From Parasediminibacterium sp051861445 (GTDB lineage: Bacteria; Bacteroidota; Bacteroidia; Chitinophagales; Chitinophagaceae): a DNA stretch of 64,000 nucleotides. Position 1 is the first letter of the stretch, and every line of letters begins with the position of its first letter. The notes below the pieces were generated by a model, which was not told the DNA's origin, searched no databases, and saw only the letters and a program-made list of their open reading frames with translations. Below, piece by piece: positions 35,261-43,155 of this stretch. The stretch is from contig JBHYCS010000009.1 in NCBI GenBank assembly GCA_051861445.1, positions 1 through 64,000 of the forward strand. Reading direction: 5' to 3'. The position numbers and the translations under genes were made by a program.

Positions 35261-35297
35261 AAAAAGCGGCTGCATTTCTTTCAAAAAACAGCCGCTT
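35261..35297 (-). terminator. Terminator of katG
   Basis: AAGCGGCTG (35264–35272) pairs with CAGCCGCTT (35289–35297) around a 16-nt loop. The minus strand continues into a T run (A run at 35261–35265). It lies 40 bp beyond the katG stop. Confidence 0.85.
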
Positions 35298-35336
35298 ATA
35301 CCACAATAATAAAATGTATATGAATTAATAATGCTT

Positions 35337-37526
35337 TTAAAAACGATCTAAATTCATTACCTTATCCCAAGCTTTTACAAAATCGTGTACAAACTTTTCG
35401 TTTGCATCATCACAAGCATATACTTCGGCTAAAGCTCTCAATTCTGAATTCGATCCAAAAATTAAATCAACTCTTGTACCTGTCCATTTTAAATCTCCAG
35501 TTTGTCTATCCCTTCCTTCAAATACTTGGTCTGCTGAAGAAGCCGACTTCCAAGTAATATTTAAGTCGAGTAAGTTTTTGAAGAAATCGTTGGTTAAAGT
35601 TTCTGGCTCATTTGTAAAAACACCATGTTTAGATGCGTCAAAATTGGTATTCAACACACGCATTCCACCTACTAAAACGGTTAATTCAGGTGCTGTTAGC
35701 GTAAGTAATTGAGCTTTATCTATCAATAATTCTTCTGCCGAACTAAATGACGCATGTTTTAGATAATTTCTAAAACCATCTGCTATCGGTTCTAAAACTG
35801 CAAAAGATTCTACATCAGTATCTTCTTGTGAAGCATCTGCTCTACCTGGTGTAAATGGAACTTTTACAGTAAAACCAGCTTTTTGAGCAGCTAATTCTAC
35901 CCCTGTACAGCCTGCTAATACAATTAAATCGGCCAAAGAAACAGTTTTACCTGTAGCGTTAAATGTTGTTTGTATGTTTTCTAAAGCAGATAATACTTTA
36001 AATAATTGTGTAGGATTATTTACCACCCAATATTTTTGAGGTGCTAAACGAATACGAGCTCCATTTGCACCACCTCTTTTATCAGAACCTCTAAATGTTG
36101 ATGCAGAAGCCCAAGCGGTAGAAACCAATTCTGCAATACTTAATCCTGAATTGGTAATTGCTGTTTTTAACGTTGCAATATCTGCTTCGTTAATGAGTTC
36201 ATGCGTAACCGCAGGAACAGGATCTTGCCAAATCAACACTTCTGCTGGCACTTCTTTTCCTAAATAACGAGAACGAGGCCCCATATCTCTATGTGTTAAT
36301 TTAAACCAAGCTCTAGCAAAAGCATCTGCAAATTGATCTGGGTTTTCATAAAATCGTCTAGAAATTTTTGCATAAGCAGGGTCTTCACGTAAGGCTAAAT
36401 CGGTAGTAAGCATAATGGGTGTATGCTTTTTTGATGGATTGTGTGCATCTGGAACAGTATCTACACCTGCATTGTTTTTAGGTTTCCATTGGTGTGCACC
36501 TGCTGGGCTTTTGGTTAATTCCCATTCATATCCAAATAAGTTTTCGAAATAATTGTTGCTCCATTGTGTTGGAGTGGTTGTCCATGCACCTTCTAAACCA
36601 CTTGTAATGGTGTATTCGCCATTTCCTGTTCCAAATGTATTTTTCCAACCTTGGCTTTGTTCTTCAATGCTAGCAGCAGCAGGTTCTTTGCCTACGTATT
36701 TACTAGGGTCGGCAGCACCATGTGTTTTTCCAAAAGTATGCCCACCAGCTATTAAGGCTACGGTTTCTTCATCGTTCATAGCCATACGTTTAAAGGTTTC
36801 ACGTATATCTCTAGCAGAAGCCAAAGGATCAGGATTTCCGTTTGGTCCTTCAGGATTTACATAAATTAAACCCATTTGTACAGCAGCTAACGAGCTTTCT
36901 AATTCTCTATCTCCAGAATATCGGTTATCTGCTAACCATTCTTTTTCAGAACCCCAATACACATCTTCATCAGGCTCCCACACATCTGCTCTTCCACCGG
37001 CAAAGCCAAAGGTTTTAAAACCCATTGATTCTAATGCACAGTTTCCTGCCAAAATCATTAAATCTGCCCAAGAAATTTTGTTGCCATATTTCTGTTTAAT
37101 AGGCCAAAGTAGTAAACGAGCTTTATCTAAATTGGTATTATCGGGCCAACTATTTAATGGTGCAAAACGCTGCATGCCAGTTCCTCCACCACCTCTTCCA
37201 TCTTGAATACGATATGTACCTGCACTATGCCAAGCCATACGAATAAAGAACGGCCCATAATGTCCATAATCGGCAGGCCACCAACTTTGAGAAGTGGTCA
37301 TCACCTCTACAATATCTTTCTTTAAAGTATCTAAATCTAAACTATTAAATGCGGCTGCATAATCAAATGCTTCACCCATTGGATTGGATAAAGCAGAATG
37401 TTGACGGAGAATATTTAGTTTTAATTGATTGGGCCACCAATCTCTGTTTCTTGTTCCACCACCTGCAGCTGGTTTTAATGCTGCACCAGAAAAAGGACAT
37501 TTACCTTGTGTTGTATTGTTTTCCAT
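35337..37526 (-). CDS. katG: Catalase-peroxidase
   Basis: Bifunctional heme enzyme that breaks down hydrogen peroxide. All key residues are visible: distal R96, W99 and H100 in IRMAWHSAGTYR, proximal H263 in GGHTFGKTHG, and the covalent Met-Tyr-Trp adduct residues W99, Y222 (LIYVNPEGPNG) and M248 (FKRMAMND). The two-domain layout is complete at 729 residues, with the C-terminal domain (ADLIVLAGCTGVE…) lacking heme as usual. The stop is followed by a terminator at 35261–35297. The minus-strand upstream DNA holds TAAATTTT about 25 nt after a TTG, close to the Bacteroidota promoter form. A separate HTH gene lies about 170 bp upstream. Confidence 0.98.
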   Translation of the reverse strand: MENNTTQGKCPFSGAALKPAAGGGTRNRDWWPNQLKLNILRQHSALSNPMGEAFDYAAAFNSLDLDTLKKDIVEVMTTSQSWWPADYGHYGPFFIRMAWHSAGTYRIQDGRGGGGTGMQRFAPLNSWPDNTNLDKARLLLWPIKQKYGNKISWADLMILAGNCALESMGFKTFGFAGGRADVWEPDEDVYWGSEKEWLADNRYSGDRELESSLAAVQMGLIYVNPEGPNGNPDPLASARDIRETFKRMAMNDEETVALIAGGHTFGKTHGAADPSKYVGKEPAAASIEEQSQGWKNTFGTGNGEYTITSGLEGAWTTTPTQWSNNYFENLFGYEWELTKSPAGAHQWKPKNNAGVDTVPDAHNPSKKHTPIMLTTDLALREDPAYAKISRRFYENPDQFADAFARAWFKLTHRDMGPRSRYLGKEVPAEVLIWQDPVPAVTHELINEADIATLKTAITNSGLSIAELVSTAWASASTFRGSDKRGGANGARIRLAPQKYWVVNNPTQLFKVLSALENIQTTFNATGKTVSLADLIVLAGCTGVELAAQKAGFTVKVPFTPGRADASQEDTDVESFAVLEPIADGFRNYLKHASFSSAEELLIDKAQLLTLTAPELTVLVGGMRVLNTNFDASKHGVFTNEPETLTNDFFKNLLDLNITWKSASSADQVFEGRDRQTGDLKWTGTRVDLIFGSNSELRALAEVYACDDANEKFVHDFVKAWDKVMNLDRF

Positions 37527-37626
37527 GGTCTAAAATTTAGCAATTGTTTAGAATGAACAATGTATGTTTTTTTATTGTATCAGAATCGAAAATTAGTATT
37601 TAATAACAGATTAATAGTATTGAAAA

Positions 37627-37656
37627 TAAAAAAAGACAATAGTTTAAAGCTATTGC
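37627..37656 (-). terminator. Terminator of the HTH gene
   Basis: A short hairpin (CAATAG at 37637–37642 against CTATTG at 37650–37655) is followed on the minus strand by a T run (A run at 37627–37634). It lies 40 bp beyond the stop of the HTH gene and in front of the katG promoter. Confidence 0.6.
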
Positions 37657-37695
37657 CTTCTAGTTTTTCATTTTTTAAAAGTATATCCTTGACTA

Positions 37696-38082
37696 TTATT
37701 TTCCATTCCAAGCATCTACAAATCCCGATTTAATATCGGAGTAGTTCATTAAAAACAAAATGATAGTTAGTATTATGGCTAAAATTTTCCAATTGTTTTT
37801 TACCAACTTTTTTAAATCGAACACTAATTGATTCATATCTGAAATTTTAAGGTGAATATTTAACTCATTAGGTTGAGAAATGGGTTCGCCTGTATTGGGT
37901 AAAATATTTTCACCCAACACTTCACTTATCTTTTTTAAAGAATGTAAACTAGCATTTACCTCGTTGTTTTCAATTCGTTGAATTGTTCTAATGGTAATTC
38001 CTGTTTTGTTTGCAAGTTCACTTTGGGTAAACCCTGCTTTTATTCTTAATTCTTTAATTTGACTTCCTACACTCATATGCAA
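37696..38082 (-). CDS. Membrane-tethered XRE-family HTH regulator
   Basis: A 128-residue protein. An XRE/Cro helix-turn-helix spans about 5–62 (IKELRIKAGFTQSELANKTGITIRTIQRIENNEVNASLHSLKKISEVL). It is followed by a short polar linker and one hydrophobic helix (WKILAIILTIILFLMNY, about 95–111) with a brief tail, so the DNA-binding domain would be held at the inner membrane. M1 or M3 could start the protein. Upstream there are three direct repeats with an 11-bp period at 38121–38149, which could be its own binding array. Its targets are unknown; katG is the next gene downstream on the same strand but is separated by a terminator. Confidence 0.85.
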   Translation of the reverse strand: MHMSVGSQIKELRIKAGFTQSELANKTGITIRTIQRIENNEVNASLHSLKKISEVLGENILPNTGEPISQPNELNIHLKISDMNQLVFDLKKLVKNNWKILAIILTIILFLMNYSDIKSGFVDAWNGK

Positions 38083-38120
38083 ATTTCAGATTTTGTTGAT
38101 GTAGTAAATATAAAATGATG

Positions 38121-38149
38121 CGTCATTAGTACGTCATTTAAACGTATTT
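38121..38149. promoter_or_regulatory. Three direct repeats with 11-bp period upstream of the HTH gene
   Basis: CGTCATT occurs at 38121 and 38132, and the related CGTATTT at 38143, each 11 bp after the last. They lie about 40–65 bp in front of the HTH gene's ATG, next to an AT-rich TATATTTA that could be its -7 box. Same-face spacing suggests cooperative binding by a regulator, possibly the HTH protein itself. Confidence 0.45.
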
Positions 38150-38220
38150 GTAGTAAAATACAAGGAGAACTATAAAAAATTAAAGAACGCAATTGGAAAT
38201 AATTGGAGGAAGTAGAAAAC

Positions 38221-38248
38221 AAAAAACCCATCATTGCTGATGGGTTTT
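38221..38248 (-). terminator. Terminator of the tRNA-Asn gene
   Basis: AAAACCCATCA (38223–38233) pairs with TGATGGGTTTT (38238–38248) around the 4-nt loop TTGC. It immediately follows the 3' end of the tRNA on the minus strand and continues into T residues. Confidence 0.85.
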
Positions 38249-38249
38249 G

Positions 38250-38323
38250 CTCCCGAAACTGGACTTGAACCAGTGACCCTCTGATTAACAGTCAGATGCT
38301 CTAACCAACTGAGCTATTCGGGA
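38250..38323 (-). tRNA. tRNA-Asn (anticodon GTT)
   Basis: On the minus strand a 74-nt cloverleaf can be drawn. The acceptor stem TCCCGAA pairs with TTCGGGA, the D arm is GCTC…GAGC, the anticodon arm CTGACTGTTAATCAG carries GTT, and the T arm is CACTGGTTCAAGTCCAGT. The discriminator base is G. CCA is not encoded: GCA follows. The terminator lies directly after it. Confidence 0.97.
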
Positions 38324-38442
38324 ATATTTCCCTTTTTAGGGGATGCAAAAATAGGGACTAGTTTTAAAGTTCCAAAAATATTTCTGAAAATTAAAAATAT
38401 TTATTGCAACACCTGATTTAGCTGACTTGTATTCATTTCTAC

Positions 38443-38784
38443 TTAAAATAAACCGCTTTTTATAAATGCAATAAAAACACCGTTTTCATTAACTTCTAAT
38501 CCATACGTTTTTAAAAAATACCCTTCTCCTGTTGTGTTTCTTCCGTTTTTGATGTTAAACTTATATCTGTGTAATGGGCAAACAGCGTTTCCTAATGCAT
38601 CGATAAATCCATTAGCCATAATGCCACTTGCATGTGGGCATTTATAAGCAATAGCAAAAAATTCATCTTTGTATTGAACTAGCGTAATTTTCTTTTCCCG
38701 TACATCTACCACACACATTTGATTGGCTTGAAATGGAATTTCTGAAATTGATTCTGCAATTTTTATCCATTCAACATTTGTCAT
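38443..38784 (-). CDS. Rieske [2Fe-2S] ferredoxin-type protein
   Basis: A 113-residue soluble Rieske protein of the NirD/arene-dioxygenase ferredoxin type. The cluster ligands are C49-P-H51 (CPHASG) and C69-P-L-H72 (CPLHRYKF), 17 residues apart, followed by the usual FNIKNGRNTTGEGYFLKTYGLEV. There is no signal peptide or membrane anchor, which excludes the bc1-complex type. It probably passes electrons to an oxygenase or reductase encoded elsewhere. It lies 23 bp downstream of hflX on the same strand and is likely co-transcribed with it. Confidence 0.92.
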   Translation of the reverse strand: MTNVEWIKIAESISEIPFQANQMCVVDVREKKITLVQYKDEFFAIAYKCPHASGIMANGFIDALGNAVCPLHRYKFNIKNGRNTTGEGYFLKTYGLEVNENGVFIAFIKSGLF

Positions 38785-38807
38785 CTTGTATTATTTAACC
38801 AAAGGTT

Positions 38808-39992
38808 TTAGTAATGAATGGTTTTATATGGGTAACGTATGGCATACATTTCTCTCACCTTATTCATAATTACTTCTCTTAACGCATCAATATTTTTTCG
38901 TTCAAGGGCAGATACAAATACACAATTGCCATTGGTTTCTCTATCCCATTTTTCTTTTAATTCTCTCAATAAATCTTGCTTTACACCATAATCTAACCAT
39001 TCGTCGAAATACTTTGCTTCGTATAAATCCATTTTATTAAAAATGGTTAATATGGGTTTGTCAAACGCTTTTAATTCTTGCAAGGTTTTATTTACTACAC
39101 CAATTTGATCTTCATATTGAATGTGAGATGTATCTACAACATGCAGCAAAATATCAGCTTCTCTTACTTCATCTAGCGTACTTTTGAAACTTTCTACCAA
39201 ATGGTGTGGTAATTTTCTAATAAAACCTACAGTATCGCTTAATAAAAATGGCGTGTTTTCAAACACAACTTTACGTGTAGTTGTATCTAATGTGGCAAAT
39301 AGTTTGTTTTCTGCAAACACATCGCTTTTACTTAAAAGTGTCATCAATGTGCTTTTGCCCACATTGGTGTAGCCAACTAAAGAAACACGTATAAATTCGC
39401 CTCTATCTTTTCTTTGTGTAAATGCTTGCTTGTCTATTTCAGACAATCGCTTTCGTAATAAAGCAATTTTATCTTTTACAATTCTTCTATCTGTTTCAAT
39501 TTCTGTTTCACCTGGACCTCTAGACCCTATTCCACCTCCTTGTCTTTCCAAGTGTTTCCACATTCCTTTTAATCGAGGCAAAATGTATTGATATTGTGCT
39601 AATTCTACTTGCACTTTCGATTGTGCCGTTCTTGCTCTACTAGCAAAAATGTCTAAAATTAAATCGCTTCTATCAAGGGTTTTGGTTTTTAGTTCGTTTT
39701 CTATATTGCTAATTTGAGAGCCTGTAAGTTCATCGTCAAAAATTACTAATCCTACGCTTTTCCCTTGAATATAATTTTTAATTTCTTCTAATTTTCCTTT
39801 ACCCACAAAGGTTTTACTATCTGGACGCAACATTTTTTGTGTAAATCGTTTAATAGTAGTTGCTCCGGCAGTTTCTGCTAAAAACGCTAGTTCATCTAAA
39901 TATTCCTCTACTTGTTCTGGCGTTTGATCTTTTTGAACCAAACCTACTAATACCGCTTTTTCTGATTGTAGTATTTTATTTTTTTCTATCAA
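38808..39992 (-). CDS. hflX: GTPase HflX
   Basis: Ribosome-associated GTPase that helps split stalled ribosomes after stress. The N-terminal HflX domain (LVGLVQKDQTPEQVEEYLDELAFLAETAGA) is followed by the hallmark GGIGSRGPGETEIETDRR and the GTPase motifs G1 GYTNVGKSTL, G3 DTVGF and G4 NKMD. The C-terminus ends soon after the G domain. The start is a TTG at 39990–39992: no ATG or GTG is available before an in-frame stop at 40002–40004. The minus-strand box TACTTTTG at 40012–40019 fits the -7 element of a Bacteroidota promoter, giving a leader of about 15 nt. It is followed by the Rieske gene. Confidence 0.96.
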   Translation of the reverse strand: MIEKNKILQSEKAVLVGLVQKDQTPEQVEEYLDELAFLAETAGATTIKRFTQKMLRPDSKTFVGKGKLEEIKNYIQGKSVGLVIFDDELTGSQISNIENELKTKTLDRSDLILDIFASRARTAQSKVQVELAQYQYILPRLKGMWKHLERQGGGIGSRGPGETEIETDRRIVKDKIALLRKRLSEIDKQAFTQRKDRGEFIRVSLVGYTNVGKSTLMTLLSKSDVFAENKLFATLDTTTRKVVFENTPFLLSDTVGFIRKLPHHLVESFKSTLDEVREADILLHVVDTSHIQYEDQIGVVNKTLQELKAFDKPILTIFNKMDLYEAKYFDEWLDYGVKQDLLRELKEKWDRETNGNCVFVSALERKNIDALREVIMNKVREMYAIRYPYKTIHY

Positions 39993-40078
39993 AGTGTATA
40001 ACTATTTCACACAAAAGTAATTGATTGTGTAGAAGAGATGGAGAGATTATTAATGGCAAAATTTAAAGTACTGTTTTA

Positions 40079-40471
40079 CTAGTGGTTACAATCGTCGCTA
40101 TGTGCATGGTTGTGTTTACGGCAAAGTTTATAATTAATATAATGCCCCCAAACAATAAAAACTACAGCCGGCAATAAAAACCACAATTGCCAATTATGCC
40201 AAACTTGCTTTGCTAACAAACAAATTATTCCTATTACAAACCAAATAAACGGACGAAAACTATGGTGATGTTTTTTATAACCATGATATAAAGAATAAGC
40301 ACCTACAACTGCAGCTATTGCAATCATTACATATTCAAAAAGTAGATTGTCTATAATATTTACCCCAAATAATGGCAAGCTGCTTATAAATAGTGGCAAT
40401 AATGCACAATGAATTGCACAAGCAATAGAAGTAGTAATACCTAAAGCGTCCCAATTAATTTTAAATCCCAT
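40079..40471 (-). CDS. MerC domain membrane protein
   Basis: A 130-residue membrane protein with four hydrophobic helices. The MerC signature is near the N-terminus: C18-A-I-H21-C22 in a helix (TSIACAIHCALLPL). The C-terminus is histidine-rich (CRKHNHAHSDDCNH) and could bind metal. MerC carries mercuric ions in mercury operons, but in Bacteroidota stand-alone MerC-domain proteins are frequently next to Fur-family regulators and may transport another metal. Here it is divergent from a SCO1–Fur operon, with a perfect palindrome in the shared region. Its promoter (TTTG-N19-TACTTTTG on the minus strand) ends 7 nt before the ATG, so the mRNA would be almost leaderless. Confidence 0.88.
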   Translation of the reverse strand: MGFKINWDALGITTSIACAIHCALLPLFISSLPLFGVNIIDNLLFEYVMIAIAAVVGAYSLYHGYKKHHHSFRPFIWFVIGIICLLAKQVWHNWQLWFLLPAVVFIVWGHYINYKLCRKHNHAHSDDCNH

Positions 40472-40478
40472 CGTTTTG

Positions 40479-40509
40479 CAAAAGTAAGGTACTGCAACTT
40501 TGTTGCAAA
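40479..40509 (-). promoter_or_regulatory. Promoter of merC-type gene with a 15-bp palindromic operator
   Basis: On the minus strand, TTTG (40506–40509) is separated by exactly 19 nt from TACTTTTG (40479–40486), the Bacteroidota -33/-7 arrangement. TGCAAC-TTT-GTTGCA (40493–40507), a perfect palindrome, lies between the two boxes. Binding there would block RNA polymerase. The Fur-family protein encoded by the divergent operon is the obvious candidate to bind it. Confidence 0.6.
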
Positions 40510-40573
40510 TTATTTGTTTTAATAAAACAATGTTAGTTGTTGCTAATTTTACACTTTATAAAAAACTTTATCG

Positions 40574-41230
40574 ATGCTTAGAAAAACGCTCATTTATCTT
40601 TCATTTTTTGTGCTTTTGGTGTTTGGCTTTTGGTTTTTTTTGTTTAAAGGAACCGATGCTTGGAAGAAAAAATTGCCCATTTTAAGTTATGTAAAACCTT
40701 TTGTATTTTATAATCAAGATAGTATTCGATTTACAGAAAAAGATATGTTGGGCAAAGTAACAGTGGTTGAATATTTTTTTACTACCTGTAAAGGCATTTG
40801 CCCCAAAATGAACAATAATATGAAAACTGTTTACGAGCAGTTTAAAGAAAATCCGAATTTTTTAATTGTTTCACACACCTGTAATCCTGAAATTGATAGT
40901 GTTGCTGTGCTAAAAAAGTATGCAGATAGCTTACAAGTAAATACTAAAAAATGGGTTTTTGTAACTGGTAGTAAAGACAAATTGTATTTGCAAGCTAGAA
41001 ATAGTTATTTATTGGATGATCCTAAAAATACATTTGAAAAAATTGAAGATCAATTTATTCATACACAGTTTTTTGCTTTGGTAGACAAAGATGGACAAAT
41101 TAGAGGACAAATTTATGATGGATTGAAACAAGAAGAATTAGACAAACTAAAACAAAACATTGATATTTTGTTGAAAGAAAAAGGCGGAAAAGGCAATTTT
41201 GTGAATAGTATTTTTAGCAATAACCCATAG
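40574..41230 (+). CDS. SCO1/SenC family protein
   Basis: A 218-residue, membrane-anchored thioredoxin-fold protein (N-terminal helix LIYLSFFVLLVFGFWFFLF). The copper site CxxxC is at C72 and C76 (TCKGICPKM) and the third ligand is H163 in FIHTQFF. SCO proteins deliver copper or manage thiols for the CuA centre of cytochrome c oxidase; they face the periplasm. It lies 5 bp before the Fur-family gene and is divergent from the MerC-type gene, which places a copper chaperone in a metal-regulated neighbourhood. The ATG used has an AT-rich leader with no clear promoter. Confidence 0.94.
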   Translation: MLRKTLIYLSFFVLLVFGFWFFLFKGTDAWKKKLPILSYVKPFVFYNQDSIRFTEKDMLGKVTVVEYFFTTCKGICPKMNNNMKTVYEQFKENPNFLIVSHTCNPEIDSVAVLKKYADSLQVNTKKWVFVTGSKDKLYLQARNSYLLDDPKNTFEKIEDQFIHTQFFALVDKDGQIRGQIYDGLKQEELDKLKQNIDILLKEKGGKGNFVNSIFSNNP

Positions 41231-41235
41231 TAAAA

Positions 41236-41649
41236 ATGCGTACAACAGCAGAAATTTTAAAAACGTACGGCTTAAGCATTACCGATAGCAGAAAACAAAT
41301 ATTAGAATTGTTTTTGGCAAGTACAGGTGCATTGGCTCATGCAGACATTGAAAAAAAAATAGCTGCATCGTTTGATAGGGTTACTATTTATAGAACATTG
41401 CAAACGTTTGTAGAAAAAGGAATTATACACACTATTCCTACGGCAGATAATAGTGTAAAATATGCTTTGTGTAAAGATGAGTGTACAGCAGGCCATCACC
41501 ACGATAATCATATACATTTTATTTGCGACAATTGTAATGTTACGTATTGTTTAGATCATGTAACTGTGCCTACAGTACATTTACCCAATGGTTTTACAGC
41601 CAAACAAACCGATTTGGTTGTAAGTGGTATTTGCCAAAACTGTAACTAG
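41236..41649 (+). CDS. Fur family transcriptional regulator (Fur/Zur/PerR type)
   Basis: A 137-residue metalloregulator. The winged helix spans about 5–80, with DRVTIYRTLQTFVEKG as recognition region. The dimerisation half has the structural zinc site with CxxC at C97/C100 and C133/C136, and a metal-sensing HHHDNHIHFIC motif (H87–H94). D107 and H108 follow. The motif set does not tell apart Fur, Zur and PerR; the Zur type would fit the cysteine pattern best. It is 5 bp downstream of the SCO1 gene, so the two are co-transcribed. The palindrome TGCAACTTTGTTGCA at 40493–40507 in the divergent promoter is its most likely site. Confidence 0.93.
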   Translation: MRTTAEILKTYGLSITDSRKQILELFLASTGALAHADIEKKIAASFDRVTIYRTLQTFVEKGIIHTIPTADNSVKYALCKDECTAGHHHDNHIHFICDNCNVTYCLDHVTVPTVHLPNGFTAKQTDLVVSGICQNCN

Positions 41650-41746
41650 ATTGGAATAGCTTATCAATTACCAATGTGGTTTGTAAACGTTTTTAAAAAC
41701 AGTAGATTTGCCCTTGTTATCACATCCTTTACTTTAAATGCAATAA

Positions 41747-42721
41747 ATGATTTTAGTTACAGGTGCAAATGGTTTAGTGGGTAGTCATCTTGTTAGCTAT
41801 TTATTGCAACAAGGTAAACGTGTAAGAGCTACTTATCACAACAACAAACCCACCTTACAACATCCTCAGTTAGAGTGGTTACAAACCAATATTTTAGATG
41901 TAATAGATGTAGAAGAAGCGATGTTAGGCATTACCCATGTTTATCATTGTGCAGCTGTTGTTTCTTTTCAAAAAGGAGAGCAAAACCAATTATTTAAAAC
42001 CAATATAGAAGGCACAGCCAATATTGTAAATGCTTGTATTGATGCTGGAGTTGAAAAACTTTTGTTTGTAAGTTCTGTTGCTGCTTTGGGTAGAATAAGA
42101 GAAAATGAATGGATTAATGAAACCATGAAATGGACACCTGAAACGAGTAATAGTGCTTACGGCAAATCGAAATATTTAGCAGAAATGGAAGTGTGGAGAG
42201 GAATTGGTGAAGGTTTACAAGCGGTAATTATTAATCCAACCATTATTTTAGGTGCAGCTAATTGGAATCAAGGTTCTGCCGGCATTTTTAAATCGGCTTA
42301 CGAAGCGTTTCCTTGGTTTACCGATGGTATTAGTGGTTTTGTAGATGTACAAGATGTGGTAAAATCGATGGTTTTATTGATGGAAAGTTCTATAGCAGGT
42401 GAACGTTTTATTGTAAGTGCAGAAAACATTGCTTACAAAACCATTTTTTCTACCATAGCAGAAAAATTTGGCAAAAAGCCGCCTTATAAAAAAGTTACAC
42501 CATTAATAGCAAGTATTGTTTGGCGTGTAGAGGCTATAAAAGCATTTTTTACAGGAAAGAAACCGTTACTTACCAAAGAAACCGCTGCAACAGCACAAGC
42601 CAAAGTACATTTTGATAATGGTAAACTATTACAATTTTTACCATCATTTAATTATACACCTATTTCTGTTTGTATTGAAAGAGTCTGCAACGAATTAAGA
42701 AAAATGTATAAATTGACTTGA
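41747..42721 (+). CDS. NAD(P)-dependent epimerase/reductase, extended SDR family
   Basis: A 324-residue Rossmann-fold enzyme. The dinucleotide site is GANGLVG (G6, G9, G12), followed by VYHCAAVVSF, SSVAALG and the catalytic YGKSK (Y-x-x-x-K). The order fits the extended SDR family, near the dihydroflavonol-4-reductase/3-beta-HSD branch. The sequence shows no signal peptide. The substrate cannot be assigned. Its stop codon TGA overlaps by one base the ATG of the next small gene, so the two are translationally coupled. Confidence 0.88.
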   Translation: MILVTGANGLVGSHLVSYLLQQGKRVRATYHNNKPTLQHPQLEWLQTNILDVIDVEEAMLGITHVYHCAAVVSFQKGEQNQLFKTNIEGTANIVNACIDAGVEKLLFVSSVAALGRIRENEWINETMKWTPETSNSAYGKSKYLAEMEVWRGIGEGLQAVIINPTIILGAANWNQGSAGIFKSAYEAFPWFTDGISGFVDVQDVVKSMVLLMESSIAGERFIVSAENIAYKTIFSTIAEKFGKKPPYKKVTPLIASIVWRVEAIKAFFTGKKPLLTKETAATAQAKVHFDNGKLLQFLPSFNYTPISVCIERVCNELRKMYKLT

Positions 42722-43062
42722 TGCTTATGGCAAAGTTTATAACCATTGTGGTTTTTGTTTTTTCATTATACACACCCACATTGGTAAAATGGTTGGGTTA
42801 TGTACAATGTATTGCATTTACTGAAAATAGCAACGATTGGTGTAGCTGTCAATTAAGCAATGTACCAACAACGGACTTTTCTACTGACGCTTTGCCTTCT
42901 GCAAGTATCAATAACCTTCAACTTGAAGATAAATATGTGCCACTTCAAACAACCATACACTTTTGTTTACCCGCATTAAAACCTTTACTGTTTAGCTCAA
43001 AGCAGCAACAATTAAAAGGAATTCTTTTTGCAGATGGCGTTTTTCGTCCTCCCTGTATATAA
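42721..43062 (+). CDS. Small cysteine-containing exported protein, unknown function
   Basis: A 113-residue protein (alternative start at 42727) with an N-terminal hydrophobic stretch (KFITIVVFVFSLYTPTLVKWLGYVQC). The mature part has several cysteines (AFTENSNDWCSCQ, HFCLPA) and ends with a proline-rich FADGVFRPPCI. Small proteins with a PPC- or PPx-type end are common next to membrane transport genes in Bacteroidota, but I cannot name a family. Its start overlaps the stop of the SDR gene (TGATG). Confidence 0.55.
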   Translation: MLMAKFITIVVFVFSLYTPTLVKWLGYVQCIAFTENSNDWCSCQLSNVPTTDFSTDALPSASINNLQLEDKYVPLQTTIHFCLPALKPLLFSSKQQQLKGILFADGVFRPPCI

Positions 43063-43155
43063 TTTTTTGTTTCAACTTCTTTCCTTTAAATAGCTATGGC
43101 TGTGTGTATTTGCATGCATACAACTGAGCATTTTGTACATTTTTAAAAAATAAAC

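Larger units (their letters stand above)
34939..35336. other. 398-bp intergenic region, no gene seen
   Basis: Only very short open frames occur here. The region contains the terminator of katG at its far end and a second minus-strand terminator-like hairpin at 34985–35014 that no annotated gene needs, plus a small inverted repeat around 35165–35180 (GCAACTTGTTGC). A small non-coding transcript or an attenuated leader of the PAS gene is possible. Confidence 0.45.
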
